DNA of 64,000 bases, taken from NCBI GenBank assembly GCA_963457665.1, contig OY735215.1:28769097-28833096 (forward strand), written 5' to 3'. Below the pieces are notes generated by a model that saw nothing but the letters and a program-made list of their open reading frames with translations, made no database searches and was not told the DNA's origin. Positions 1 through 12,269 of this stretch are shown here, in pieces. The DNA comes from Thysanoteuthis rhombus. Its lineage: Eukaryota; Mollusca; Cephalopoda; Oegopsida; Thysanoteuthidae. The translations under genes and the position numbers were made by a program. Each line of letters starts with the position of its first letter. The stretch's first letter is position 1.

Positions 1-175
1 ACTATTCGATTATTCATCAACTTCTCAACACCTGAGACGCCATCAACATGGCTACCAACAGCCGTCACAAACACAGCCGCTACCCCAGTTTCGAGCACGT
101 CTGTATTCAACGTCACTGCAGCTCCAAATTTTCTACCGAATGTTAGAATAATCCTTGATGTTACTGCATTCTCTT
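1..175 (+). CDS. LDLa receptor gene, upstream exon (partial): Thr/Ser-rich extracellular stalk
   Basis: The frame is open from base 1 and reads through a Thr/Ser/Pro-rich segment (STPETPSTWLPTAVTNTA, then TPVSSTSVFNVT). It contains N-glycosylation sequons NFS and NVT and ends VRIILDVTAFS. A donor GTGAGT at 176-181 leaves one base in the last codon (phase 1), and the next exon at 3355 supplies the two bases needed, completing a Tyr codon. The composition fits an O-glycosylated stalk or the end of an extracellular domain in front of the LDLa module. The true 5' boundary is outside the window, or at an acceptor I cannot identify. Assignment to this gene rests on phase and on the domain order that results. 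Confidence 0.6.
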
Positions 176-1115
176 GTGAGTATAGAATGGATTCATTTTT
201 ATTTTTGTCTTTCTGGAAAGTTTCAAGTTGCTCTCTAATCTGAATAAATCTTCGTTAGTTTTATCAATTTACAGTTAAAATAACATCAAGGTCCTCTATT
301 CAATGTTCAAATGAAATAAAAAGAGGGTTATGTACTCGTATATTGCTCATCTAGTGTTAAGTTGTCTATTCCCAAGTATACTGTGTTGAGTGAGTATGCA
401 TGGTAAGATGCGTATTGTTAGTATAGATTTCTTTTCCTTATAGTTGTATGCTTCACTGGGTTTTGATTACTGACCATTATGAAGAAAGGTGAGTATCCAA
501 GTTGTTCAGTATAGCATCTAAATGATAGAAAGCCAATATGCATCAAGGATAACGAATGACTGAATAGATAGTAATATTGAACAGAATATTGTGACCATGA
601 GACAGACGAGGCTAAACTTAATAAATATCAAGTGTGAGTGGACCGGAGTCATATTTCGAAAGCATGTTGTCAGGCTCGGGCCATCAATGGTTTTGCAGGA
701 CCCTCTTTGTCAATAATTAGTCAAGTTTTGTAACTGACGATTAGAATGAGTTATTTTCCGATTTTTTCAATGAAAATAATTGGCCACAAACACAATGAAA
801 TTACCGGAAGTCGAACATGACATGGCAAACTGTCCAAATGAATCAATTATTATCTGAAAGTATGAGGGTAAGAAAAGAACTTGGGGCGGGAATATTAGTC
901 ACGTTCGTTATATGAGGCGGTCCACTGGTCACCAAGTGCACACTGACCATAGTGATTAGTATCAATATTTTTCTGGCATTCAACAGTCTTCAGGGTCATT
1001 CAGTTGGAAGTCATACCTGCATCTCATTTAGTAGAGCAGCTGATCCGTGTGACCGGGTTCAAAACGCCTCTAAGCGTTTTTCGATTTTTTCTCTCTGAAG
1101 GCTATTCAAATGGAT

Positions 1116-1216
<101 letters not shown>

Positions 1217-1247
1217 AAATGGATATATAACTCGACAAAATAATTAT

Positions 1248-1436
1248 GAATGCATTATATTATTTGAAACTCTATTTGAAATGATCTTCCGTTATTACAC
1301 GGAGAAAGTATCACTTGGCCTAGACAACGTAAATAGAATAAACTGCACCTCCCCCATTTCTTTCATCCTTTATTCTATTTATGCTATCTATGTAATAACG
1401 GGAGATCATATCAAATAGTTTCAAATGTTATAATGC

Positions 1437-1438
<2 letters not shown>
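1248..1438. repeat. Foldback pair of SINE tail segments
   Basis: A left arm (about 1250-1302 plus 1329-1342) and a right arm (1369-1438) are imperfect inverted copies of each other, starting and ending in ATGCATTATA / TATAATGCAT. The central 26 bases or so are a pyrimidine-rich loop. The arm sequence (TGAAATGATCTCCCGTTATT class) is the tail of the SINE seen in full at 29776 and 45133. The tRNA-like head is missing here. Confidence 0.75.
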
Positions 1439-1481
<43 letters not shown>

Positions 1482-1500
1482 CGCGTATGCGTGCGTGTGC
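1438..1500. repeat. (TG)n microsatellite grading into (CG/TG)
   Basis: Pure TG from about 1440 to 1472, then GCGCGCGTGCGCGTATGCGTGCGTG. The alternating purine-pyrimidine run could form Z-DNA, but nothing indicates a function. Confidence 0.9.
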
Positions 1501-2231
1501 ATGTGTGCCTGGAGGTACCTGCGGAATAAAAAGAATTATTTCGTTAAATTACTACACCGGATAGAAGTTGTGGGTCATTTCGAACTCTAAGTGTAGCACA
1601 CATTCAAACGATTATTTCCTTCATTACTCTGTGAGCAAACGCAGCAAAAATTTTGCGAAAACGAGTTTCATCTTTAAAGCTTTTATCAACTTTTGTTGGA
1701 TTGAACTCCAAGTCCAACCAATCACCCAAGACATCTCATCAACGGTCCGATGACGATCTTCATTGATTGCATGGGGATTTTTTTTTTTTTCAAGATTTTC
1801 GTAATTTCGGTTTGCCGAATGTCAGATAGATCGCGGTTGGTCTTGAAATCAAATTTAAACACGTTTGAAATATCAGCATCAATACTGTTCACACACTAAT
1901 GTTTTACCTAGAGCTTTTCCCTTGAAAGCTTTTTCGAAATATTATAACACAGTTTCAGCCGCAGTTTTCTCTAAAATAAAGCAAAACTTGTCGCAAACTT
2001 TTTGTCCTTTTTATATAAAACTATGTGAAAAACGCACTTGCAAACACCAGAAAAAAGGACACAAAAAACAAATCAGTCCACCCAGAATCACACTATGGGA
2101 AGACTGACTCAGTGTAATGTCATCTAGTGACACCTAGCGGCGTAATGGACTATTACGTCTACTTTGTGAGCAACGTTCAATCCCTGTTTTTTTTAAGGTA
2201 GTCCATCGTATGTGAGAGCATTTATGTATAT

Positions 2232-2274
2232 ATGAGAGAAAGAGAGAGAGAGAGGGGGGGAGAGAGAGAGAGAG

Positions 2275-2312
<38 letters not shown>

Positions 2313-2340
2313 AAAGAGAGAAAGAGAGAGTGTGTGTGTG
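2232..2340. repeat. Compound (GA)n / (TG)n / (GA)n microsatellite
   Basis: GAGA runs to about 2278, TG repeats to about 2310, then GA and TG runs again to 2340. The open frame across it is an artefact of the repeat. Confidence 0.9.
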
Positions 2341-2578
2341 ATATGTGTTATCGGACCAAGGGAGGTAACATTTATTGTAGAGATGACGAAGTGACTGTCT
2401 TGAGAGAATGCATCAGTGTACTAAAAATCTAGAAAAGAAGCAGTCGGTAAATACTTGGAGGTTGCAGATGACCGCCAATGGATAGTCAAGTTGAAAAAAT
2501 GGCTAGCCATTAAGGACATTCGTTTTTATTTGCAGATCGGCCTGAAACTGGTGCTATGAATAGGTTGAACCTTTTATA

Positions 2579-3248
2579 TTAGGTCAGTGCAAAAATAATT
2601 GCGGTTTTCGTCATATGAGTTCAAAATGGAACGTATATCAGCGGAAACTGCTCGCAATATCAATCAAGTTTTGGGCCAGCGGACCGTCAGCTAACGCACA
2701 GTTCGACACTGGTTCCAGAAACTTTGAAATGGAGACGACAGCCTTGAAGAGAAGGAGGGTGGTGAATGTCCTTTCTAAGTAAACCATCACACCAAAGAAG
2801 TACTGCCAAGGAATCGACAAAATTCAGCAAGTACTGCAACATTTACGTCAACATCGATTAATCGAAAAAAGGACCAATTCTTCTCTATGAAAACGCCCGA
2901 CCGCATGTCATGCGAATGACCCCGCTGAAATTGTACGAACTAGGCTATGAAACTCTACCTCAACTAGACCTCTCTCCGACCGACTACCACTTCTCTAATC
3001 TTTTTGAAAACTTCCGACAAGGGAAGGTCTTCATCAACCAAGCAGTTGCTCAAAACACCTCCGAAGAATTGATTGGTTCCAAGACCCCGGAATTCTATGC
3101 TCTGGAACAAATGGAACTTTCTAGTTGGCAAAAATATTTAGATTCTGAATCTTCTTAATTTCGATCAATGATTTTTTAAATTCTAAACTGATATATACTA
3201 CTTTAAAGTTGATGGTGAAAAACCGCTATTACTTTTGCACCAACCAAA
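2579..3248 (+). mobile_element. Internally deleted mariner, Hsmar1/cecropia type
   Basis: The left end (TTAGGTCAGTGCAAAAATAA, continuing TTGCGGTTTT) and right end (AAAAACCGCTATTACTTTTG, continuing CACCAACC) are inverted repeats of the cecropia-subfamily mariner type. Just inside the left end comes coding sequence matching the transposase N-terminus (ETARNINQVLGQ, then TVRHWFQK), interrupted by a stop. At 2880-3158 comes the C-terminal half: ENARPHVMRMTPLKLYELGY, then LDLSPTDYHFSNL, ending at a stop. A full element is about 1.3 kb; this one is about 670 bases, so the central catalytic part is largely gone. The second catalytic position reads YENARPH where active elements have Asp before the Asn. 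It is a dead copy; TA flanks fit mariner insertion. Position in an intron explains its survival. Confidence 0.9.
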
Positions 3249-3354
3249 TAACTTGATTTATCATTTTCATCTGTTTTTCCCGTCACTAGAAAAAATGCCT
3301 AACGCTGTTTTCTAGACGATCATCCCAAAATGAAATGTTATTGTCTTTTGTCAG

Positions 3355-3495
3355 ACTGTGCTTCACTTGATGCCCAAAGCTTCATGTGTCATCAAAGTCG
3401 GAGATGCTTGGACAAGTCTCTTCGCTGCGATGAATTGCTTAACTGTGTTTCCCCGGTTTTCAGGAACGACAAAAGCGATGAAATTCAGTGCCAAG
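3355..3495 (+). CDS. LDLa receptor gene: LDL-receptor class A exon
   Basis: The exon follows a pyrimidine-rich acceptor (TTATTGTCTTTTGTCAG) and ends at CCAAG|GTGAGA; both boundaries are phase 1. It encodes one whole LDLa module with six cysteines: CASLDAQSFMC, then CLDKSLRCDELLNC, then NDKSDEIQC. The FxC start and the DxSDE calcium-binding motif are diagnostic of LDL-receptor class A repeats, which bind ligands or scaffold in many membrane receptors. Two departures are visible. The usual CDG is CDE, and five residues (VSPVF) are inserted between the fifth cysteine and the acidic motif, coded next to an acceptor-like CCCCGGTTTTCAG. One module-one exon with phase-1 borders is the standard arrangement for shuffled extracellular domains. 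Confidence 0.85.
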
Positions 3496-4127
3496 GTGAG
3501 AGTTCCAATATTTACTCTGAGTACGGGGGATGCTGCTTATCATAATTAGAGACAGTGATGTTGTCAGACACTAAAAATGGAGTTGACTTTATTGTTTTAC
3601 CGTGACAAGAACAATCCTGGCTAGAATCTGGGTTGTAAACCGGTACGTAATATACACATTCCCAACCGTGATTTGAAATCACGAACAACAGGTCGGCAGG
3701 AAGCTGTCATGCCGACTGGGCTAAATTGACAAGTCTTAGCAACTGACGAAAATTTATCAAACACGTATGCGAGGGCTTATTTCTCTCTAATAAATTAATA
3801 AATAAATTTATAAAAAAAAGATGTTTTTTTGATAATTTCTATCTATCTTATATACAATACAAAAGTTGCAGTAATCAACTCTAGTCGGAATAGAAGTTTG
3901 AGGGGAGTTCGAACCTGCAGCAGCTAATATTATTAAACTCTTATTTAATCTGTCGATCCCAAGTACATTATCTGGAGCGGTTTGCTGTACATTTCCTCGT
4001 TTAATGTTATCAGTCGGTTATTGTTATCTAAATGACCCTACCCCAGAGTGACCATGATAAGCAGTTTTCTCCGTAAATGCACCCGGTTATTTATTTGTGC
4101 ATTATATTTTGATATCAGTGTTCAGAG

Positions 4128-4205
4128 GCGCAGCGTGGTGTAACGGTTGCCAGCACAGACAACGGAACCTGAGAACCGATTTCGATACTCGGTTAAAGCT
4201 TCTTA
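4128..4205 (+). repeat. tRNA-derived SINE head
   Basis: GCGCAGCGTGGTGTAACGGT resembles an A box, and GATTTCGATACTCGG resembles a degenerate B box about 45 bases later. Similar heads occur at 53640-53725, 59623-59710 and 60431-60500. It does not fold as a functional tRNA by eye. Confidence 0.5.
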
Positions 4206-5377
4206 TGTTTACTTCCGACCGGAGCGCAATGGTTAACAAGCTCGTCTTGTGGACCTATTCGGTAGTGTAATGTATCCGGTCTTCACAGGTGCCTCGCTTC
4301 ACATATAGTGAATAATCCTTGGATAATAATTTTGTGATGAGTTGTTCGGGCTACTGACCTCATTTTTTTGCGTTGCTTAGGCGTGATTCTCAAACGGAAG
4401 GCATTTAACTCCCAAGGGGGCTGGGTGTTATACAGGAGAGTTGGGGAGGAATTTCAGTCAGAGGTGTAACGTGTAACGGAGAATATAATGGTGATAAATT
4501 ACTGTATTACAATTCAAAATGAGGTAGGAATTTAAAAACCCTGAGATCACAAGGTTAAGGGGGAAGTATGACCTGGGCTTCTGAGAACCAGTGTTTGCTC
4601 AACGTTTTGGCCGAACTAACACATAGCTGACTCCAGATCCAGAAGCGGGGAGTTTCTTTCTTGTAGAAATAGTGGGCGAACAGAAAAAAGTGGTGGTTAA
4701 TATATCAATCGGCTCGGTTCATTTTTGGCCGCTCCTTTTCTTCAAGAATTGTACACCTGAAGAAGGCTCGTATTAACTTATTCCTGTGCCGTCCCTCGGG
4801 TACCGACATAAGATTTCCGGGACTGAATTGAGAATCTCATCGGAAAGTGGGAGTCAAAAAGCCCTGAAAACTTGGACAGGACCTGTGGTAAATTTCAATT
4901 ACAAAGGATGACCTGAAACGGATATTTCAAATTTCTCTTTGTGCGCCAGTTTTAAACTGCAAAAATCAACGGTTAGTCCATAATGGATGCTGCCTGCTAT
5001 GGTCAGAGGTGCATTGAAAATGCCAGATGAAGATCAGGGGGGGGGGGTAATCAAGAAAATGATTTAACATGAAGAGATGAGGTGTGCCGTGAGAATCGAA
5101 ATGGGTCGGTCGTTCATCTCTCCGCCCGTCATTTTATCTATCCTGTCTTGGTCTTTGCCTCAAATCTGCCAAAAAGTGTTGTGCTGTATTTTAGCTTTAC
5201 CCGGGAAGGTCTAAATCTGGATGCGTATCTTCGTCATAAAACTCACACGTTGTTTTTTTTGTTTTTTGTTTTTTTGTCGCTCTGACATCATCTTGGGGTG
5301 GGAGGAAAGGTACTGGGTCTTCATCTGTTTTGATCAGAAGAGGGTCAGTTTCCATTGGGGTTTCCGTGCGTAATCAG

Positions 5378-5602
5378 AGAGAGGGGGAGAGAGAGAGATA
5401 AAGAGAGAGAGAGATAAAATTATACAAAGAAAGAATGAGAGAGGGAGAGAATAAGAAAGAGAGAAAGAGGATAATATAGAAAAAGGAAATCAGGGGTGGA
5501 GACGAAATCTGATCTACACAGATGAATACTATCAGGAAAGGCATGGATCAAACTCTTCTCCTCCCAGTGAGAATGAGAAAGAAATTGAATGACAGAGATA
5601 AG

Positions 5603-5644
<42 letters not shown>

Positions 5645-5660
5645 TTTAAAAGATAGAGCA
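5378..5660. repeat. (GA)n tracts
   Basis: Purine-rich GAGA runs at 5378-5415 and 5604-5642, with related GA-rich sequence between. The complementary strand reads as a Ser/Leu-rich open frame purely because of the repeat. Confidence 0.85.
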
Positions 5661-6667
5661 TAAGACAGAGAGAGGTAGAGAGTATGTGCGTGTGTGTGCC
5701 GTATCTCTCGGACGTTGGTCATTCGGTGTAGGTGTTTCGGCGAGACGTGGCTGGTGGTAACGACTGTGTTTTTGCGTGAATCTGTTGCATGAAAGATGAA
5801 CTCAGTTACCTGATAACAAAGGAATCCTTGACGATTAGTCAATGAACTTATCAAGGCGGAGGCGAACCTCAGAAGAAGAAACCTTTTTCTGACACTATCA
5901 GCAAATCTCTGTTCTTCATTTGAGACGACCAGAGTCGCAGCCGTTGTCAGTTTTGCCACATTACTTCTTTTCTTTCTTTTACATCACGTGTTTAGGCGTG
6001 CGTTGTGGCTTGTGAGGTAAAGACGTCAGTTCTTCCACATCCCTAGAAAGAATTCCTGTCATTCATTTAAACGCGCTAGCATTTGCTCTTCCGGGGGGCA
6101 CGATTGGCCAAACAGTCAAAGGCGTGGAGAATGAAATCGTCAAATCGAGTTCAAACTCCTACAGAGTTTGCATTCACTTCTCACTGATTACCTCGGGAAA
6201 GGCATAGATCCAACTCTTCTTCTCTAAGCTATGGATAGATCTAGCTCTCTCATTTTGAGTTGTCATCTAGTAATACTTTCACTGTTAGCTTTTCCATTGT
6301 ATATCCCTCCCCTAGCTGAAACCCTCTCCCTGGCTAATCCTGCCCTGGCTAATCTTCCATCCCTTTAGGGAATCCCTCCACTTAGGTGAATATTTATGTA
6401 CAAGATACTTAGCATTTCAGGAAATTTGAATAGATTGTCAAATATGTTCATCTACCATGTTACTCAGCGTTTCCCATGTCTCGCCGGGCATTTTACGCAT
6501 CTCGTGGAATCACTTCGCCAATATATAAAACAACTATTTGCTATGATTTTTTTCCTCTCTTTGAGCATTTCACGCCTCAAGTTCCCTGAACTTTTGGGTA
6601 TTACTTCGGATATGGAAGTCTGTGTTCTCACTTCCTGTCTTCTTTGCTTTCTCCCTCTCCCTCTATA

Positions 6668-6693
6668 CCCCCTCTCTCTCTCTCTCTCTCTCT
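6668..6693. repeat. (CT)n microsatellite
   Basis: A short pure CT run flanked by pyrimidine-rich sequence. It creates the Leu/Ser-rich part of the overlapping open frames. Confidence 0.8.
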
Positions 6694-7232
6694 CATTTAC
6701 TTCATACTTAATATCTTTCCTCTCTTCCGTATCTATCAGCCCGAACTATCTACGGAAAAAAAATTTTCAGGATCAAATTTCCACCCAAGGAAGCAGAACT
6801 ACGTGTGCACGGGGTTACGGAACAGAAGGTGGGACCGGGGAGCGGTACACACGAAGCAAATCGTCGATACTGACAATTCTCCACCGCATACCCGGTCCTC
6901 TTTCCTTGCAGTGACCCTCATTTCTTCCCAGGGCCAACATGTGTCTGTGACTCATTAAAACGTTATCGCCCGTAACACTCACCGAAGGTAAAACCGCATC
7001 AGTCGTGGGCCTATGATGGGGGGGGGGGACTGAGAAGATCTAATGCCCCTCGGTAAGCTGCAATGACGTCAGTACAATAAAGTATTCTTCATGCCGAATG
7101 CAGACGATTATACCAAATAGAAGTGGCGGTAGAATAGCAGACAGGCAAGCAAAGGTTAAAAAGAATTAATCCAAGAGCTCGGCTGATAGTGACCATTATC
7201 ACAAACTCTTATAGTAAATGGACAATTCTCGG

Positions 7233-7619
7233 AACTGGGTGATTGTTATCTTTCCTGTGTTAAATTCAAAATATTGGACGGCGTAATCTATTTTTTCAGT
7301 GGCGAAAGTACTATTTCGATAATGTCAAGTTTGCTCCGTAATTGACTTTAACCCGAAACGCTAACCCTAAACATTACTTGTATCCTTTGCAGTCAAATTT
7401 GATACACTTATAAGTGGTTATGTGGTCTGCTTCCATTTGAAAATGAAAATTTTGAAAGGTAGATTCACAGATAAGGTTTTCAAAAGAGTGAAACAAGACT
7501 GAGCTGAGAAAATTTCAAAATTTGTGAAGAAAAACTGCCGTTCTGAAGTCCCCCGACATGCATATTGCATCGAAATATTTTGAATTTAACGCAGGGAAGG
7601 TAACAATCACCCAGTACTT
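7233..7619. repeat. Inverted-repeat (foldback/MITE-like) element, about 390 bases
   Basis: The left end AACTGGGTGATTGTTATCTT (continuing TCCTGTGTTAAATTCAAAAT) returns as its reverse complement at 7572-7619, with about 40 of 45 positions matching. The interior has no coding sequence. No clear target duplication could be read. A transposase-less DNA element is the simplest reading. Confidence 0.75.
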
Positions 7620-7680
7620 CATTCGATGTACTTGGCGAAAAACTTGAAGCGCCAACTCGAATAAACAGACATCAAAATAA

Positions 7681-8066
7681 TGAAAGTCTATTCAGAACAG
7701 TCCTAACTCAACGGACGCAAATGTGGGATTTTGCCCCATAAAGCATGGTACACTTCTGTGTAGTCAAGTCCAGGGGTGACTCAAGAATGAGTCATCAGCT
7801 CACATGACCTTGCAACAATAGTTGAGAATTTTTTTTTAAAGATCGGAGGGGGGGGGGTCCTGTCACACACGTTCGCGTATGAGGTTCCCTGCATTAAACC
7901 GACCTCGTGTCACATCCTGTCCACGTAGGGGCACGGTTGAATAGTAACTTGGTGGGCAAATCGAACGGTACTTTACTTGAGTCTCCCCTGAACTTGACTA
8001 CACCTTCTGAGATAAAATCCTACATTTGCATCCGTCTGGTTCGGAATGGTGTGAACAGACTTCTTT
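7681..8066. repeat. Second inverted-repeat element, about 385 bases
   Basis: GTGTAGTCAAGTCCAGGGGT (ending GACTCAAG at 7785) is matched in reverse complement from 7976 (CTTGAGTCTCCCCTGAACTT). The homology continues to about 7681 and 8066 with gaps, including a shared block around ACATTTGCRTCCGT. The spacer of about 190 bases contains a run of G at 7848-7857. It lies 60 bases from the previous foldback element but shares no end sequence with it. Confidence 0.75.
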
Positions 8067-11000
8067 TTGGGTATTAGAAGGAGAAAAACGTACTGTATGA
8101 TCAAATGTAATAGTATTCGCATTCGATGTAACATTGCAAATTATAATTCCCTTTAAATAAGTTCTCTTTCATCTTATCACTCTTACTTTTATTGCAACTC
8201 TTGGATTGACATTATTCAGTTATCAAGTAAGCTACACAGATCGGGAATAAAGATGGAGCCTCCAGTGAGATTTGAATTTATTATAATAATAATAATAATA
8301 CTTTGGGAACCGGAAAAAAGTTTTAATCGATATAATTCGAATTCGATTGATATATTTTGTGGGATGGTGGATAGCTTCTCAAGATACGGGTTTTCCTTTA
8401 GTGGAGGGGCAGATGTCATAGAGTTTTAAATTTCTAATGGGTTCAATAAATAATGTATAGAATGTTACTTACGTCTATAATTTTGAGAAGAGTCATAAAC
8501 ATTCCAAATTATATTATTTGGACAATAGGATACTTTCTTCATTAGATTGATGTTCTAAAAACAACGTTCCCACCAACCTATTCTTCAGCCTTCGTCAGGT
8601 GTATAATCTGTGAGACAAGTGGGGAAAAATATTAAAAAAATAGCGACTACTTTCTCTCGGCACCCACACAAGAACGTTAAATGGTTGGAGAGCCGAGCGA
8701 GTCTGTATGATAATTTTCCTGTATGTCTCCATTCAGTTCTGCACTCTTTACTCACAGATGAACCATCAAATGAACACTGAAGAATGGATCAATGTGTTAA
8801 CAACTTCAAGTACGCAATGAAGAATTCCAATCGTTCTAACAAATTTTTGAATTTGTTGCTTATCCTCTCAAAATTATGTTATGTTCAAAATTTGACAATT
8901 CCAATGTTCGCGGGAATGTACGCACAGCTATGTGTCTATGCACATGCGCGTATGCTTGAATGCAGAGATTTAATAAGCTCAGCTCGATCTGACACCGAGC
9001 CGTAGTAGTGGAGCAACCAGTGAGGTCCAAACTAAAAATGATGTGCTGGACTAATTTGCCAAACATCTCACTATTGCACGAGTCATCTTTCAATTTATTA
9101 AGCTTAGCTTAGTTTGGGACTTTACCACAATGGTAGGACACTCGGTGAGGACTGAACTCACTAACTTATCGTATGATCTACGAGCCTAGCTGATCAAACA
9201 TTGCTCAACGACGAACGTGCAATCAGTGCGTCAGTGTACGAGGTAAGTATCTAGCCATTTTGAATATCTCAGAAACAGGTTGCGCAGCCTTATTGTAACT
9301 TAGCAACCAATCAGATGACAATTAAAATTTGAGGGGAAATTCAATAAGTCTGAGATCGTAGGGGGAATGTGATCTGGGACTCTGAGGAGCACTGACTGAC
9401 CTAAGACAAAAATTTAAACTTCGGTCTGTCGATCTCATACAGTCCAAATCCGGCTCTCTGCAACTTTTAACTGTTACCGAAGCTAAAATCATCGTTGAGT
9501 ACGAGATGTAAGACCATGGACGAAATCAAGGAGAACGCAACCAGGCAGATGACGGCAATCTCGAAAGAAGACTTTGCAGGCTGTTTTGAAAAAATAAAAT
9601 AGGAAACACTGAAATGTGTGCGGCCCGAGGAAGAATACTTTAAAGGAGGCTATGGCGCCATTGCCACAGGTAGGCTATTTTCTGTAGGTATCAAATATTT
9701 GAGAATCGCAAGGTACTTTCCAGAAAGGCCAAACTGGCCAAGGCAATGATGGTGGAACCTTTGTCCGGTGCCATTCCAATGAAAAATATCAAGATGACTG
9801 CCCGAAGGAAAATTTCACCACGCATTTGTGATATTGGATTTAGGTTAAGGACAGGGGTAATGACAGCCATTATTTCAACAGTCAAGTTGAGTGCACATTG
9901 ACAATTTGGACACTTTTCTCATTCCATCGATGGAGAATAGGTTCGGTGATGATGAAGTCATTTCCTAGGATGATAATGCATCTTGCCAACGAGCAAATAG
10001 TGTTAAAGCTTTTCCTCGGGAAAAGCATATCAACTCAATGGCCTGGTCAGTAAATAGTCTTGGTCTCAATCCGTTTGGAAGTTAAGGGTAAAATTCTTTT
10101 TTAAAATAGTCCATGACAAGGATTTATCTTGCAAAGCTGATCAGTCAATATTGCTTTGCTTTTTTTATTAGTGAAGTCCATGCCTTAAAGATTTCAGGTC
10201 TCACAAAGGCCGAGGTGCGCAACAAATAATGATTGTGTGCTTTTTTGTTGACTGTTCCATACCTCCTCAAAATTGAATGATTCCATATTTTTTCCTCTTC
10301 TTGATTTGGAAAGACATACAATTATTGTAAATAATTAAATCTAATTTGAGGTTTATTTCATAAAGACAGAATGCTCATCTATTTCTTGTGTTTTAGTGTT
10401 TTGAGCCATATCTGTGATTTGTTTATTCGCAGCAAAGTAAATTAGCAGGGCGAACATCCTTCAAGTGTGCTGATTCCATAATTTTTGCCAGGTGTTGTAG
10501 TTTAATACTCTAGCCACCCAGGTGGTGGCTACAGTATTTCTTAAGTCGACATCTGATCCTCATAAGATAATTCTACTTGTAATTGATAAAGTTTCGACTT
10601 GAATTGATAAAGGCTGATCTGACAACGTCGGGTTGGAGTGCACAGTGTTAAAGTGAAACGAGATAAGGGGACTTTATGCATGACTTGATTATGTATATAG
10701 TTTAGAAAATTTATTGTAGACTGATAAGTTCGTAAGATAGAAGATGGGAAGATAGAAGCGTCAATGTACAATAATATTTGATAAATGAATGAAAACAATA
10801 TAGGTTTGAACATAACAAGAATCAGCGTAGGTTATAATATGAGAGTCTCCTTAAGAAGTACAATAACAAAAAATGTGTAACGACTTCTTAAGGCTCTATT
10901 CTGCATGACATGTACATATCGAATTTTGGTGGTAAGCCTCATACCTTATTAGTTCCGCAACAAGAGGTAAAAGGAGATAAGAATATATGAAAGTAAATCG

Positions 11001-11499
11001 TTAGCAAGTTGCAAAGAGGATTGACAGAGAATAAAGAAAAAAAAAATGTTGAAGAAAACAGATGGCCAATTCTCCAACCTCTGTTTGAGTGGAGAAGGCA
11101 AAGGCGTTTAATTAATGTCTATGTGCACGACGTATCGAAACTTTGCTTTTGCAGACGAAGCAGGTTCTTTTTTAAAGATTTATTTTTCATTCGATTAAAT
11201 CATTGACTGACTTGAGATGAAGACGTCCCAGCATCTTTGAAAAATTTCGATACCCTATTTTAAAAAAAGTACTTAAATTTATCAAGAAGGGTTCTTTAGT
11301 TTTTTCTTGTTTTTGCTAGAAAGAAAAAAAAGTCCATACATTTGTCTAAAAAAAAGAAAAACGAATTTTCATTAATCATGACATAGAATTGGACTTTTCC
11401 AGTCAATGTTATCGACGAAACATGAATCACTACGCGCTATGGGATGTTAACGAACTGTCAATGCAGTTGGAAAGACAGCGTCTTAGTGACAATTAATTA

Positions 11500-11760
11500 A
11501 CGAAGACACCTGACGAAAAAAAAACCCAAACTCGTATAAAAGTTGATATTATCGTCGAAATCTTTTTTTCATATTTGTATGAAAAATTGAAGAAAAAATT
11601 GATACAAAAATGATTTCTTAACACCTAATAGAACCGGAGATATTTTTGAAAATGTATAGTGTAAACATTTTTAACGATGTAGATAAAATACGGACGTGAT
11701 AATTTCCCAAATTTTTTACGTGTAAGACATCTAGATGTTTTCTGTGTGGGCATATAATAT
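11500..11760 (+). repeat. Dispersed repeat, copy 1
   Basis: Shares the block ACACCTAATAGAACCGGAGA (continuing TATTTTTGAAAA) and flanking sequence with copies at 24380-24500, 27490-27760 and, inverted, 50000-50220. No coding capacity or terminal repeat is visible, so the class is unknown. Confidence 0.6.
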
Positions 11761-12122
11761 AATGAAAAATTTTCATTTAGTGGTTTGTCAACCGGGTCCA
11801 TGGAGGTAATAGCTCGGAGAATGGAATCGGTAACCCTGGTTGAGGCATGAATCTATTCTCTCCTCAGCTATGGTTAAAATAGTAAGGCAGATTGTGCTTT
11901 CTAGCCTAATAAGGGCAACTAGTCTAGGATATCTCTGACTCCAAATCAGGGAGTTGGTTCAAGGCGATTTGAAAGCAAATTTGACACCCTCCCTGAAGCC
12001 AAGCTAATGCCAGACGTATCTGCTTTCTTCTGTATCACATCGACAAGGGAAATTCTGACGACTGGGCATCCCCCTCCTCCCTCTCTCTTCCTCTCTGCCC
12101 TCTCTCTCTTTATTTCTTTCTT

Positions 12123-12269
<147 letters not shown>

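Noticed and set aside
5420-5959. Minus-strand open frame of 179 codons
   Set aside because: Most of it reads GA-rich simple repeat as Ser/Leu; no domain, no splice support.
6396-6914. Plus-strand open frame of 172 codons
   Set aside because: Crosses a (CT)n tract, no domain recognised, lies inside an intron whose flanking exons join in phase without it.
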